DNA of 64,000 nt, taken from NCBI RefSeq assembly GCF_007786475.1, contig NZ_VNJJ01000004.1, positions 251,058 through 315,057 of the forward strand, written 5' to 3'. A program made the position numbers and the translations under genes. The first letter of the stretch is position 1; each line of letters starts with the position of its first letter. The notes beneath the pieces are model-generated. The model was not told the DNA's origin. It made no database searches and worked only from the letters and a program-made list of their open reading frames with translations. The DNA comes from Cohnella terricola (GTDB lineage: Bacteria > Bacillota > Bacilli > Paenibacillales > Paenibacillaceae). Below, piece after piece: positions 54,082 through 63,813 of this stretch.

Positions 54082-54114
54082 GGCTAACCATCCCTCCATT
54101 CCGACAACAACTCA

Positions 54115-57100
54115 TTAACCAATTTCTTGTTTCGGCTTGCGTTTCAACTTCAGCAGCAACTCGTAAACGATCGGCACGATAATCAAAGTGAGCAGCGTGG
54201 AGCTGACCAAACCGCCGATGACCGTAACGCCGAGACCTTTAGCGATAATGCCCGCGCTCTCGAAGCCGAAGGCCAGCGGCAGCAAGGCGCCGATCGTCGC
54301 AAGCGCGGTCATCAGAATCGGACGCAAGCGCGTTCCGCCCGCCTCGATTAGCGCTTCCCGTGTAGACATGCCCTCGTTTTCCTTATGGATGACGCGGTCG
54401 ATAAGCACGATCGCGTTGGTGACGACGATTCCGATCAGCATCAGTGCCCCCATCAGCGCGGATACGCTCAGCGTCTCACCGGTGAGGAACAAGGCGACGA
54501 GACCGCCGATGATCGCGAACGGCAAGGAGAACATGATCGCGAACGGAGCCAAGCCGCCGCCGAACGTAAGAACAAGTACCAAGTAGACGATCGCGATCGC
54601 CGCCAGCATCGCCAGGCCGAGCTGCGTGAACGTTTCGTTGATCTGCTCCGTGACGCCGCCGAATTTGACTTCGATCGTAGACGGCTTCTGCATTTGATCG
54701 ACTTTGTCCTGAAGGTCCTTGGACACTTTGGCAACGTCCGATTTCGTAATATTCGCCGTAACGTTCACGACCATCTTGCCGTTCTGCCGGGCGATCGAGT
54801 TCGGAGAATGTCCTTCTTCGACCTTGGCGACCTCACGAATAGGCACGGCAATACCGAGAGGAGATTGGAGCTTCGTATCCAAGATTTCATCCACGTTGCG
54901 GTATTCGGCGCTTTCGACGGCTACATATACGTTATACGTCTTGCCCTCTTCCTTGACTTGGGTAAGCACAGGCTGAATGCGTTGCGGGCTGAGCGCCATC
55001 GCGATCTGCCCGGCCGTCAAGCCGTACTCGCTCAGTTTTTGCTGATCGGCGACGAACGTGTATTGGTCATAAGTCTTGGACATACTCGTGCTTACCTTCT
55101 CGAACGAATCGTCGCCCTTCATCAGATTGGCGATTTGGTCGACGACCGGTGCAATGTCTTCCAACGACTCACCGAAGACACTCAGACTGAACTGGCTGCC
55201 TCCGATGCCGCCACCGCCCATGTTCATTTCCGACCATACTCCAACCGGAACGGCTTTATGCAACTCTTCAACTAATGCTTTTTTCTTATCCGCGAAATCC
55301 TTCGTATCCGGATCGAATTGCATATAGAACAGTCCAGACTTGGAAGGCCCCGGCTGAAGCGGGTTGGAACCGCCGACGGAATATTGCAGGTTGACGATAT
55401 CGGGTTGATCCATGATCAATTTCTCGGCCGTCAATGCCCGCTGTTCAACATCTTCCACGCGATCTCCCGGATCAGGCGTATACGTCACCATGGCATATTT
55501 ATCTTCCTGATCGGGCAGGAAGCTAGCTCCGATAAGCGGCACAAGGAACAGGCTGCCGATGAGCAGCGCGAACGCGACAATCAGCGTTATCGCTTTATGG
55601 TTCAGCGCCGAAGACAGGAAGCGGCGATACGCTCCGGCCAATTTCCCCGGTTTGTCGTGATCGTGTTCGTGGCCTTGTTTCACGCCTTTCTTGAACATTT
55701 GGTGAGCCAGCATAGGCACGACCGTAATCGCGACGAGCAGGGAAGCGAGAAGCGAGAATACAATGGTCAACGCAAACGGCAGGAACAGCTGGCCAACCAT
55801 TCCGCTGACAAGTCCAAGCGGCAAGAATACCGCGATCGTGACGATCGTCGAGGACATGATCGGAAGGAACATCTCTCTCGTTGCTTCCTGAACGAGTTCT
55901 CTGCCTTTAAGCTTCTCCGATTTAAGCGACATGCGCCTGTATATATTTTCTATGACGACAATCGAATCGTCGACGACCCGCCCGATGGCCACAGTCATCG
56001 CCCCGAGCGTCATAATGTTCAAGGTGATGTCGAATTGCTTGAGGAGCAATACCGCGATAATCAGCGACAAAGGAATGGATACAATCGAGATCAGCGTCGT
56101 TCTGATGTTTCTGAGGAACAACAGAATGACGATTACCGCGAACAGCGCGCCGAACAGCGCCTTGCTGAACATCGTTTCTACGGACTTCTCGATTGGTTTA
56201 CCCTGATCCAGAAGAACATCGACCTTCAAGTCGCCGAATTGCTCTTTCAGCTTATCCGCTTCTGCTTTAACGCCGTTAACGACATCGACCGTATTAGCGT
56301 CGTTCGCCTTAACGATCTGGATTCCGATCGATTCTGCGCCGTTTGTGCGGGAGATGGATTCGGCTTTCCCGGTCACGACGATGTCGGCAATATCTCCGAG
56401 ACGAACGGTAGGCAGGCCGATTTTACTTGGTGCAACCGGAGCGTTGACGTCAGGCGTTCCTGCGCCTGGCGCTTCCTCCTGGCCAGGCGAGGCCGCATTC
56501 GGCGCCCCCATATTCGGAGCTCCGACGTTGGGCGCCCCAGAGTTCGAAGGGACAAGCGGAATCGCCAGGTTCTTCAGATCGTCGATCGTCGTCACACGGC
56601 CGTCGACGACAACCGTCTTCTGCGTTTGATCTAATTGGAACAAGCCGAGCGGAACCTTTAAGGCAGAGCCCTTGACGATACCTTTGACGGTATCTTCGGA
56701 CAATCCGAGCTCGGCCATCTTAACATGGTTGAACGTCAGCGTGGCTTCCTTCACGTACTGGCCTGCGATTTGCACGGAGGCAACGCCCGGAACGCCCTCT
56801 AAGACCGGCTGAACTTCATCTGTCACGATCTTCGTCAAATCTTCCAGATTACCGTGCCCCGACGCGCTTAATGAAATAACGGGAAAGGAGTTAAACGAAA
56901 ACTTCGAGATATCCGGAGCTTTCGCTCCCTCCGGAAGGGCAACATCCGATGCCGCCTCCCTGAGTTGGGCAACGGCCCGATCCATGTCTTGTCCGAAATC
57001 GAACTCGACCATGATCGAAGAAACGTTTTCCATGGAGGTCGAAGTGATACTCTTGACGCCCTCCACGTTCTTGAGCTTCTTCTCGAGCGGTTCCGTTACG

Positions 57101-57288
57101 CTTTGAACGACGGCGTCCGGCGCTGCCCCCGGGACTACGGTCGTCACGCTCAAAAAAGGAAGACTCAGATTCGGCAAGCTTTCTTGTTTCATGTTCATGC
57201 CGGAATATAAACCCGCCACGATCACGATAATCGTGATCATCCACAAAGCGAATTTATTTTTTAACGAAAATCCGATAATGCTCCTCAT
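54115..57288 (-). CDS. swrC: RND-family efflux permease, SwrC-like
   Basis: 1057 residues, twelve membrane helices and two large extracytoplasmic loops, as in Gram-positive SwrC/YerP and AcrB. Helix 4 region has LGAMTVAIGRVVDDSIVVIENIYRR, with the proton-relay-type acidic pair; the N-terminus reads KQESLPNLSLPFLSVTTVVPGA. A low-complexity insert rich in GAPN repeats lies in the first large loop (about residues 250-290). In B. subtilis SwrC exports surfactin. There is no membrane-fusion protein gene beside it, which is usual for SwrC. Confidence 0.92.
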   Translation of the reverse strand: MRSIIGFSLKNKFALWMITIIVIVAGLYSGMNMKQESLPNLSLPFLSVTTVVPGAAPDAVVQSVTEPLEKKLKNVEGVKSITSTSMENVSSIMVEFDFGQDMDRAVAQLREAASDVALPEGAKAPDISKFSFNSFPVISLSASGHGNLEDLTKIVTDEVQPVLEGVPGVASVQIAGQYVKEATLTFNHVKMAELGLSEDTVKGIVKGSALKVPLGLFQLDQTQKTVVVDGRVTTIDDLKNLAIPLVPSNSGAPNVGAPNMGAPNAASPGQEEAPGAGTPDVNAPVAPSKIGLPTVRLGDIADIVVTGKAESISRTNGAESIGIQIVKANDANTVDVVNGVKAEADKLKEQFGDLKVDVLLDQGKPIEKSVETMFSKALFGALFAVIVILLFLRNIRTTLISIVSIPLSLIIAVLLLKQFDITLNIMTLGAMTVAIGRVVDDSIVVIENIYRRMSLKSEKLKGRELVQEATREMFLPIMSSTIVTIAVFLPLGLVSGMVGQLFLPFALTIVFSLLASLLVAITVVPMLAHQMFKKGVKQGHEHDHDKPGKLAGAYRRFLSSALNHKAITLIVAFALLIGSLFLVPLIGASFLPDQEDKYAMVTYTPDPGDRVEDVEQRALTAEKLIMDQPDIVNLQYSVGGSNPLQPGPSKSGLFYMQFDPDTKDFADKKKALVEELHKAVPVGVWSEMNMGGGGIGGSQFSLSVFGESLEDIAPVVDQIANLMKGDDSFEKVSTSMSKTYDQYTFVADQQKLSEYGLTAGQIAMALSPQRIQPVLTQVKEEGKTYNVYVAVESAEYRNVDEILDTKLQSPLGIAVPIREVAKVEEGHSPNSIARQNGKMVVNVTANITKSDVAKVSKDLQDKVDQMQKPSTIEVKFGGVTEQINETFTQLGLAMLAAIAIVYLVLVLTFGGGLAPFAIMFSLPFAIIGGLVALFLTGETLSVSALMGALMLIGIVVTNAIVLIDRVIHKENEGMSTREALIEAGGTRLRPILMTALATIGALLPLAFGFESAGIIAKGLGVTVIGGLVSSTLLTLIIVPIVYELLLKLKRKPKQEIG

Positions 57289-57325
57289 ATCTCCAGCTCC
57301 TCCTCTTCTCTATCTGTTGACAGAT

Positions 57326-57410
57326 TATCGAACGATCGGTCAAAAGTCAAATGTCATAAACGTGAAAACTTAGTGCAGATGGACTTTTTGTGCCGGACGA
57401 TCGGTCAGAA
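57326..57410. promoter_or_regulatory. Paired TetR-type operators upstream of the RND gene
   Basis: GAACGATCGGTCA (57330-57342) and GGACGATCGGTCA (57395-57407), 65 bp apart, both around the palindrome CGATCG. On minus the first overlaps a probable promoter (TTTGAC-N16-GATAAT). They fit autoregulation of the RND-tetR operon. Confidence 0.7.
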
Positions 57411-57505
57411 CCCACATGCGGGGTCCTGCGTTCGCAAAGCTAACGTTAGCATTTCCCATTCTCGTCCTTTAATTGCCGGCATCGACATTACCTATTTTAA
57501 ACAGA

Positions 57506-57545
57506 AAAAAGGCGCACCGCGCACTTGTCAGAGTCGCGGGCGCCC
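57506..57545 (-). terminator. Terminator of the YesMN operon
   Basis: Stem GGCGCaCCGCG/CGCGGgCGCC with a T run on minus, just after the regulator gene. Confidence 0.82.
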
Positions 57546-57568
57546 TCTAGGGATGCTTCCTTGCCTAT

Positions 57569-59140
57569 TCAAAAAGACGTTTCTTTAAAGCGACGGCTTA
57601 CGTTCTGACGATATTCAAGCGGAGAAACGCCCACCGATTCCCTGAATACCCGATTGAAGTGCTTCGTATTTTCAAAGCCGACTCGGTCCCCGATCTCGAG
57701 CACCTTTAGATCCGTCGTCTCGAGCAGTTCTTTAGCTTTCTCGATCCTCAGTTTTTTCAAGTATTGGACGAAACTCAGCCCCGCATAATCCTTGAAAGCT
57801 TCGCTGAAATAGGAATAGTTAAGCGAGACATGGTTAGAGACCATCGTCATGCTCAATTCCTTGTCGTAGTTAGCCTGAATATATTCAAGCGCCCGCGCCA
57901 TATCTTTCTGGTCGACATGGGCCGATCTCAGGTGTCGGATATAATCGTTTAAGCTGAGGAGAAGGCCTTGCGCGCTGCGGATGTAATCCTGAATATGCAC
58001 GAAGTTATATAGGCTTCCCGCCATCTTGTATACCTTAATAATCTCGACCGATGCTTCCCCGTAAGTACGGAACACTTGATCGAAAATCCGTTCGTTCAGC
58101 AATCGGCTTACCGCCTCGAAGTAACCGATATCCGCCGTTGCCAGCGCATTGGCCGAGAATAGCTCCATAAAGAGCGATTTCATCTCTTGCTCTCGGTCGG
58201 TACCCATCATATTGGCTAGTTTGGCGATCTTCTCTTCCGGTACCGAATAAGCACGATCTCTTTGCTTGAATTGGTCGAACTGAAGCACGATTTTATCCGA
58301 ACCGTCGAACAATAACCGGTATTTCAAGGCTTGGTGCGCTTCCTCGTATTTGACTCTAAGCTCTGCGATCGAACGTCCTTCCCCGCTAATGCCAATAGCG
58401 AACGTTCCCGGGCCGCCGGAAGATGAAGCGATCGCCCTCGCCATCCCTAGCAATAGCTCCTCTCGGGAAGTCAGCACGGCAAGCCGCCCGTCCTTGTCTT
58501 CCAGCGACAGATAATCTCCTTCAAGTCCGCTTGCCGACAAATATTCGTTACTTTTGATCAGATGGCGTTGATGACCGGAGCAATCCAATAGTCCGATGTA
58601 ATAAGACGGCTCGAATTCCCGAAGCCCCGCTTCTGAGGCAATCGCTTCGACTTCGTCAGCCCGGATGTCCGGCCTTGCCCAGATGTGCCGAAGCGTATTG
58701 TCGCGCATGCCTTTGCGATACTGATCCGTCGCTTCGAGCAGATTGCGGATCGACTCTCGTTCGGCAAGCTCGATTTCCGCCGCCCCAAGCGCCGCGAACA
58801 AATCCTCTCTGACGATCGGCTTCAGCAAATACTCTTTCACCTTATGTTTAATAGCTTCTTTGGCATATTGAAAATCGTCGTAGCCGCTCAGAATAAGCAC
58901 GATCGGATTGCTCGGAAGCTCCGCCAGCTGTTTGATGAGCTTGATTCCATCCATCGCGGGCATCCGAATATCGGTCAGAACAATATCGGCCGGATGGCTC
59001 TCGTACTCTGTCAACGCCTGCTTTCCGTCCGCCGCGAGACGAATCTCGTATTTGCCCGGATATTCGCGTTCGATCATCGCTTTAAGGCCTAGCCGGATAT
59101 TCCGTTCGTCATCCGCGATCAGCAATGTTCTCATTCGCAA
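57569..59140 (-). CDS. YesN-type AraC response regulator
   Basis: 523 residues. The receiver is MRMRTLLIADDERNIRLGLK with Asp in ADIVLTDIRMPAMDG and Lys in EYLLKPIVR. The C-terminal AraC pair is MTMVSNHVSLNYSYFSEAFK and VLEIGDRVGFENTKHFNRVF. It overlaps the kinase gene by 32 bp, its cognate partner. It probably controls the ABC importer genes immediately upstream on the same strand, as in yesMN and lpl/yti loci of Bacillus. Confidence 0.93.
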   Translation of the reverse strand: MRMRTLLIADDERNIRLGLKAMIEREYPGKYEIRLAADGKQALTEYESHPADIVLTDIRMPAMDGIKLIKQLAELPSNPIVLILSGYDDFQYAKEAIKHKVKEYLLKPIVREDLFAALGAAEIELAERESIRNLLEATDQYRKGMRDNTLRHIWARPDIRADEVEAIASEAGLREFEPSYYIGLLDCSGHQRHLIKSNEYLSASGLEGDYLSLEDKDGRLAVLTSREELLLGMARAIASSSGGPGTFAIGISGEGRSIAELRVKYEEAHQALKYRLLFDGSDKIVLQFDQFKQRDRAYSVPEEKIAKLANMMGTDREQEMKSLFMELFSANALATADIGYFEAVSRLLNERIFDQVFRTYGEASVEIIKVYKMAGSLYNFVHIQDYIRSAQGLLLSLNDYIRHLRSAHVDQKDMARALEYIQANYDKELSMTMVSNHVSLNYSYFSEAFKDYAGLSFVQYLKKLRIEKAKELLETTDLKVLEIGDRVGFENTKHFNRVFRESVGVSPLEYRQNVSRRFKETSF

Positions 59141-61010
59141 GTCCTCCGTTCAAGATGAGATATGGAATTCGAATCGTAACGCACGTATAGGCTCCTTGCT
59201 CGCTATCGACTTGCAACCCGTATTCCTTGCCGAAATGCATTTGAATTCGGCTGTGAACATTGGCTAGACCGATTCCGTTGCCCTTTTCGGCAGTATCACG
59301 CTTATCCGGTTCGCCATTCGGGGTCCCTCCCCGCAGAATGCGCCGGTTCAGCTCTTGCACATAGTCCGCAGAGATTCCCATTCCGTCGTCGGTCACCGTA
59401 ATCAACATCGTTTCCCCGATCGTCTCCGTCCGTATGGCGATCGTCATCTCTTTATCCCCGAGCCCGTGCTTAATGGAGTTCTCGACGACCGGCTGCAAGG
59501 ACATTTTCAACAGCTCCTGGTTCATGTCCCAATCCGATATGTCCGTGACAAGACGTATGCGGTCGTCGAATCGAATATTAGCAATATGTATATAGTTAGA
59601 AATATGGTTCAACTCGTCTCTCAGGCGTACATACTCGCTCGTCCAACGCATATTGTACCGCATCATGCCGCCCAATGACGTAAGCGCATTCGAGATTTCT
59701 CGCTGGTCGTTGATTTCGGCCATCATTTTAATGTTCTCGAGCGTATTGTAAAGAAAGTGCGAATCGATCTGATTTTTGAGCGTTGCCAGCTCGGCTTCCT
59801 TGGAAGCCGCCTGCTTATTGACCGCGTCAGCGATGAGCTCGTTGATCTTGCGAAGCATTTTGCGAAAATGGTGGGCAAGATCGCCGACTTCCCCTCCGCC
59901 GCGGATATTGATATCGAATCCGAAATCGCCCTGCCGCACCTTTTTCATCGAATCGGTCAGCACGTGCAGCTTTTTGAGAATAACCGAGTTCATAAAATAA
60001 GTCGCCAGCGCCAAAATGACGAGCAGAACCGCGTTCGCGAGAATAATAAGGTTGCGGGTCTGGTTTACTCCGTCATAGACGGCTTTCAGGGACGATACTT
60101 TCAACATGTAGACGTCCAAAGGCTCGATATATGAATACACCCCAAGGAACGGAATATTCCCTACGTTAAATTTGAAACTGCCCTTGCCGCCCCTATCCGA
60201 GTTGATTAACGCGAATTGTTTGATCAGAATGTCGTCGCTTACACCGAAGCGATCCAGGAAACCGTTAGCGGGATTGCGATAAATCTCGCCTTCAGGATCG
60301 AACACGATCATCTGGGATTGATCGTCCTGTAAGGGGCTGAATGTATTCGGAAAAAAGTTCGTCATCAGCATGTCGACTTGCGAAATGCCGACGTGCATGC
60401 CTCCCGCGAATTTTTGCTGGTAGAGAGAGATTTTCGGTTTGAAGTCTTCCTCCAGCCCCGGACGGCTTTGGATCAACTCTCGCGTGGAGCGACTGAAAAT
60501 CCATACGTCGTCTTTGTCCGCCTCCATAACAGCCGAATACCACGGGTCTTGCTTGACGCGGCTTTCGTAATAGAGAACAGGGAGCATCTCGTTCGTCTTA
60601 GGATTGCTTGTGTAGAGCCGAATTCGTTCGATGCTAGGATTATTATATTGAATCCGCAAAATATTTTGTAAGCTGATTCTATCCAGTTCGATCAAATCCC
60701 ATACGCTCATCAGATCGGGTTGCGCAAGGTAGGTAATGACCTGGGTTTCGATAAACGTCCTTTCCGAAGCACGTTTCATCGTCTCGATATTGTTACGAAT
60801 ATTGATCTGTTCGATCTCGAGCGCATATTCGTTATTTCTCTGAAGCTCCTGCACCGTATTCCCCGTGAGCCCTCGAAAAATATACAACGAAATCAAGAGA
60901 CTCGGAAGCAGCATAATGAGAACATAGGCGATGACAAGTCTTTTCTGCAGCGTCAGTTGTTCCAGCCGAAACATGATCTTCTCTTTTTTCTGCTTCCAGT
61001 AGCTCGTCAT
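59109..61010 (-). CDS. YesM-type sensor histidine kinase
   Basis: 633 residues. A helix at about 25-45, a dCache-like extracellular domain (about 50-290), a second helix (IILANAVLLVILALATYFMN), HAMP, His_kinase with DSHFLYNTLENIKMM, and HATPase with QPVVENSIKHGLGDKE, TDDGMGIS and GIGLANVHSRIQ. The start is ATG 61010 behind GAGAGG. It senses an extracellular carbohydrate cue and phosphorylates the regulator with which it overlaps. It lies 73-120 bp downstream of the binding-protein gene. Confidence 0.93.
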   Translation of the reverse strand: MTSYWKQKKEKIMFRLEQLTLQKRLVIAYVLIMLLPSLLISLYIFRGLTGNTVQELQRNNEYALEIEQINIRNNIETMKRASERTFIETQVITYLAQPDLMSVWDLIELDRISLQNILRIQYNNPSIERIRLYTSNPKTNEMLPVLYYESRVKQDPWYSAVMEADKDDVWIFSRSTRELIQSRPGLEEDFKPKISLYQQKFAGGMHVGISQVDMLMTNFFPNTFSPLQDDQSQMIVFDPEGEIYRNPANGFLDRFGVSDDILIKQFALINSDRGGKGSFKFNVGNIPFLGVYSYIEPLDVYMLKVSSLKAVYDGVNQTRNLIILANAVLLVILALATYFMNSVILKKLHVLTDSMKKVRQGDFGFDINIRGGGEVGDLAHHFRKMLRKINELIADAVNKQAASKEAELATLKNQIDSHFLYNTLENIKMMAEINDQREISNALTSLGGMMRYNMRWTSEYVRLRDELNHISNYIHIANIRFDDRIRLVTDISDWDMNQELLKMSLQPVVENSIKHGLGDKEMTIAIRTETIGETMLITVTDDGMGISADYVQELNRRILRGGTPNGEPDKRDTAEKGNGIGLANVHSRIQMHFGKEYGLQVDSEQGAYTCVTIRIPYLILNGGLANENIADRG

Positions 61011-61082
61011 GCTTCTTCCTCTCTTTCGCGGGCCGTCGTGCATCTATTCTACCATGCGCCCTGCGCAATGCGGCGTGAAAAC

Positions 61083-61117
61083 GTCCAAAAAACCCAGATA
61101 ATCTGGGTTTTTTGGAC
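61083..61117 (-). terminator. Terminator of the ABC importer operon
   Basis: Perfect 17-bp inverted repeat reading CCAAAAAACCCAGAT/ATCTGGGTTTTTTGG, with A and T runs built into the stem, just after the binding-protein stop. Confidence 0.88.
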
Positions 61118-61130
61118 CGTACGATTCCGT

Positions 61131-62837
61131 TTATTTCATGAATTCCGCTAGCTTCTTGACGTTCTCCTCGTATTTCCCTTGGCGGTAAGCCACCAAATCC
61201 GCGAATCCCGTCTTGTCGCGCTTCTCGATGAAATCTTTGAAGATCTGGTCGAAGTCTGCGTCCGATTTGGCCAAGAGCAGCTTCGGCAGTACCTTGCCCC
61301 ATTCGAGAGAGATTTTCTTCGCGTTGATTCCTTCTTTGGAAGTCGCCGGCGGATTGATCAGATCGAATTGCGAATAACCATAAGTCTTACCCTTCGTCCA
61401 ATCTTCCAGTTGCTTGAACGGCTCGACGGATGGCGGCTGCCACTGCAGCTGCATGTTCGTATCCATCAGCATCCAGAACGTGTGGGAGGCGCCGTATTGC
61501 TTGTCGAACGCGGAACGGTCCGTATTCATCAGGTTAAACGCTTCGGGCTTGAATTGGTCCTTGCCGTCGATCGTATCGTATGACACGCCCTTCTCGCCAA
61601 GATACATATCCTTCTGGCCTTCTTCGCTGAGCAGATAGCTCATGAACTTGATGGCGCGTTCTTTGTTTTTAACGTTCTTAGAGATCAACGTTACCGTCCA
61701 GCCGGAGATCGCAGGGCCAGACAGCGTCGGCGGATCAAGCTTCTCGTTAGCCGGACCGTCAACGGCGATATACACCGAATTCGGATCTTTGGCGAACAAC
61801 ACGTTCTGCTGCGCCGCGAAATCCGTACGCTGGTACACCATCGCGAAATAACGGCCTTGCGCGATTTTCTCCTCCATCTGCGCGCGTTTGTCGACGAACA
61901 CGTCTCTGGAGATCAAGCCGTCTTGATTCGCCTGGCGGAACGTCTTCAACCATCTGACGAAATCCGGATCGGTCAGACGATCGTACAGATGGCCGTCCTT
62001 CTCGCGAGGCAGAGCCAGATACTGCGCCAAGTACGAGGAATCCTGGCCGACGTCGAAGAACGAATAGTTGCCGTCTTCGCCGAATTCGTGGAAGCCGATC
62101 GGAATGAGCGGTTGGCCGTTCACATCCGGGAACTTCTCCTTCGCCATTTTCAGCGCGTTCAGGAAGCCTTCCGGCGTCCGCATGTCAGGACTGCCGATCG
62201 CTTCATACATATCCTTGCGCACGACGAACGTCTGGTTCGACGTAAACTGCGTGCCGAACTTCTGGAAGTCCATCGGAGAAGACGAGGCGTTCGGATAGAC
62301 GTAAGTTTTTCCGTCCGGTTGGGAATACCAGCTCAGCTTGGCCGGGTCTGCCACTTTAAAGAAATACGGATCGTATTGATTGGCGAGATCGGTGAGCGAC
62401 TCTACGAGACCGCCTTCCACCATCTTCTTCACGCCTTCTTCCCACCAACCCAGCGTAATGAAGTCGGGCAACTGGTTAGCCGCGATCAGCGCGTTCAGCT
62501 TCTCGTTCTCATTACCGGCAGGAACAACCAAGTTCAAGTTAACGCCGGTTTTCTTCGTAATATATTGGGAAGTCGGATCGACGCCCCATTTGTTCGGGAA
62601 CCATGCAAAGTTCAAGTACCAGTCGAATGTAATCGGAGACGTATCCGACTTCCAACCTGCCTCATCAGCTGCCGGTTGCTGCTCATCCGTGCTTGGATTC
62701 GCACTTGGGCTTTCGGCCGGTTTGGAGGAAGACGCACTTGGCGTGCTGCTCGCCCCCTCTTCCTTCTTGCCGCCAGAGCAGGCGACGAGGGCAACCATAA
62801 GCGCGGCAATGATCGATAAATGAAGCCACTTTTTCAT
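61131..62837 (-). CDS. Carbohydrate ABC transporter solute-binding lipoprotein
   Basis: 568 residues. Lipobox MVALVACSGG and a Ser/Pro-rich linker, then a family-1-type solute-binding fold of the long LplA class (FDWYLNFAWFPNKWGVDPTS, PDFITLGWWEEGVKKMVEGG). Members bind oligosaccharides and work with LplB/LplC-type permeases. The start is ATG 62837, seven bases after AAAGGGG; ATG 62843 is too close to it. Third gene of the importer operon. No ATPase gene is present, as usual for this class, which shares MsmX. Confidence 0.92.
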   Translation of the reverse strand: MKKWLHLSIIAALMVALVACSGGKKEEGASSTPSASSSKPAESPSANPSTDEQQPAADEAGWKSDTSPITFDWYLNFAWFPNKWGVDPTSQYITKKTGVNLNLVVPAGNENEKLNALIAANQLPDFITLGWWEEGVKKMVEGGLVESLTDLANQYDPYFFKVADPAKLSWYSQPDGKTYVYPNASSSPMDFQKFGTQFTSNQTFVVRKDMYEAIGSPDMRTPEGFLNALKMAKEKFPDVNGQPLIPIGFHEFGEDGNYSFFDVGQDSSYLAQYLALPREKDGHLYDRLTDPDFVRWLKTFRQANQDGLISRDVFVDKRAQMEEKIAQGRYFAMVYQRTDFAAQQNVLFAKDPNSVYIAVDGPANEKLDPPTLSGPAISGWTVTLISKNVKNKERAIKFMSYLLSEEGQKDMYLGEKGVSYDTIDGKDQFKPEAFNLMNTDRSAFDKQYGASHTFWMLMDTNMQLQWQPPSVEPFKQLEDWTKGKTYGYSQFDLINPPATSKEGINAKKISLEWGKVLPKLLLAKSDADFDQIFKDFIEKRDKTGFADLVAYRQGKYEENVKKLAEFMK

Positions 62838-62904
62838 TGTCATACCCCTTTATCGGTTTTTGTATGGGATCTCCCTTTCGGGATGGTAAAACCGTTGGTT
62901 TGGA

Positions 62905-63795
62905 TCAACCTTTTAACGAACCGATCATCAGCCCTTTGACGAAATATCGTTGGAGGAACGGATAGGCGACCACGATCGGTAGCGTCGTAATGACCATCGT
63001 CGCTAGCTTGATCGATTGGGAAGTGACTTTCCGGTTGATCGCTCCTCCCGTCGCACCCAAGATCTGGTTCGAGCTGGATTGGGCGACGACTCGGTACAAG
63101 AAAGTCTGGATCGGCTGCAGATCGGCTTTGTTCGTATAAAGTAGTCCCGTAAAATAATCGTTCCATTGCCAGACGCCGTGGAACAGCGCGATCGTAGCGA
63201 CGACGGGCATCGATACGGGAAGAACGATTCGGACGAAGATCAAGAAATCGTTGGCACCGTCGATCTTGGCCGCTTCCTCCAGTCCGTCCGGGATTTCCCG
63301 GAAAAACGCCAGGAAAATAATCAGATCGAAGAAACTGAACATGAACGGAAAGATGTACACCCAGAACGTATCGAGCAGGCCAAGATCTCTCAGCCAAAGA
63401 TAGTTGGGAATCAGCGGGGCGCTGAAAAACAAAGTGATCGTCCCCATGATCATGTAACCGTTGCGGAAGATCAGTTCCTTGCGCGACAGGGCGTATGCGA
63501 CCATCGCGGTGAAAAATACGTGGAGAACGGTTCCGATCACCGTCTTGGCTACCGTGATGCCCATCGCGGTCATAATGCCTGCGTTCTTGAATACGGTATC
63601 GTAGTTTTCCAGACTGAACTTTCGGGGTACCCAATAAATAAGGCCTCCGGTCATCGCGTCCGTCCCATCGTTGAACGAATTGACCAAGACGTACCAGATC
63701 GGGTACAAAGTCGCGAAGCACAGAATCAGCATCGCGATGACGTTAAGGTTGTCGAAAATCCATTCTCCGCGGGTTCTTCGGTCTCGCGTCCACAT
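62905..63795 (-). CDS. Carbohydrate ABC transporter permease (LplC/YtcP type)
   Basis: 296 residues, six membrane helices, with the EAA loop DGLEEAAKIDGANDFLIFVRIVLP that contacts the ATPase. It belongs to the MalG/LplC branch of sugar permeases. It sits between the other permease and the binding protein with 18 and 67 bp gaps, all co-directional. Confidence 0.94.
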   Translation of the reverse strand: MWTRDRRTRGEWIFDNLNVIAMLILCFATLYPIWYVLVNSFNDGTDAMTGGLIYWVPRKFSLENYDTVFKNAGIMTAMGITVAKTVIGTVLHVFFTAMVAYALSRKELIFRNGYMIMGTITLFFSAPLIPNYLWLRDLGLLDTFWVYIFPFMFSFFDLIIFLAFFREIPDGLEEAAKIDGANDFLIFVRIVLPVSMPVVATIALFHGVWQWNDYFTGLLYTNKADLQPIQTFLYRVVAQSSSNQILGATGGAINRKVTSQSIKLATMVITTLPIVVAYPFLQRYFVKGLMIGSLKG

Positions 63796-63813
63796 CGTCT
63801 TGCACCGCCTTTG

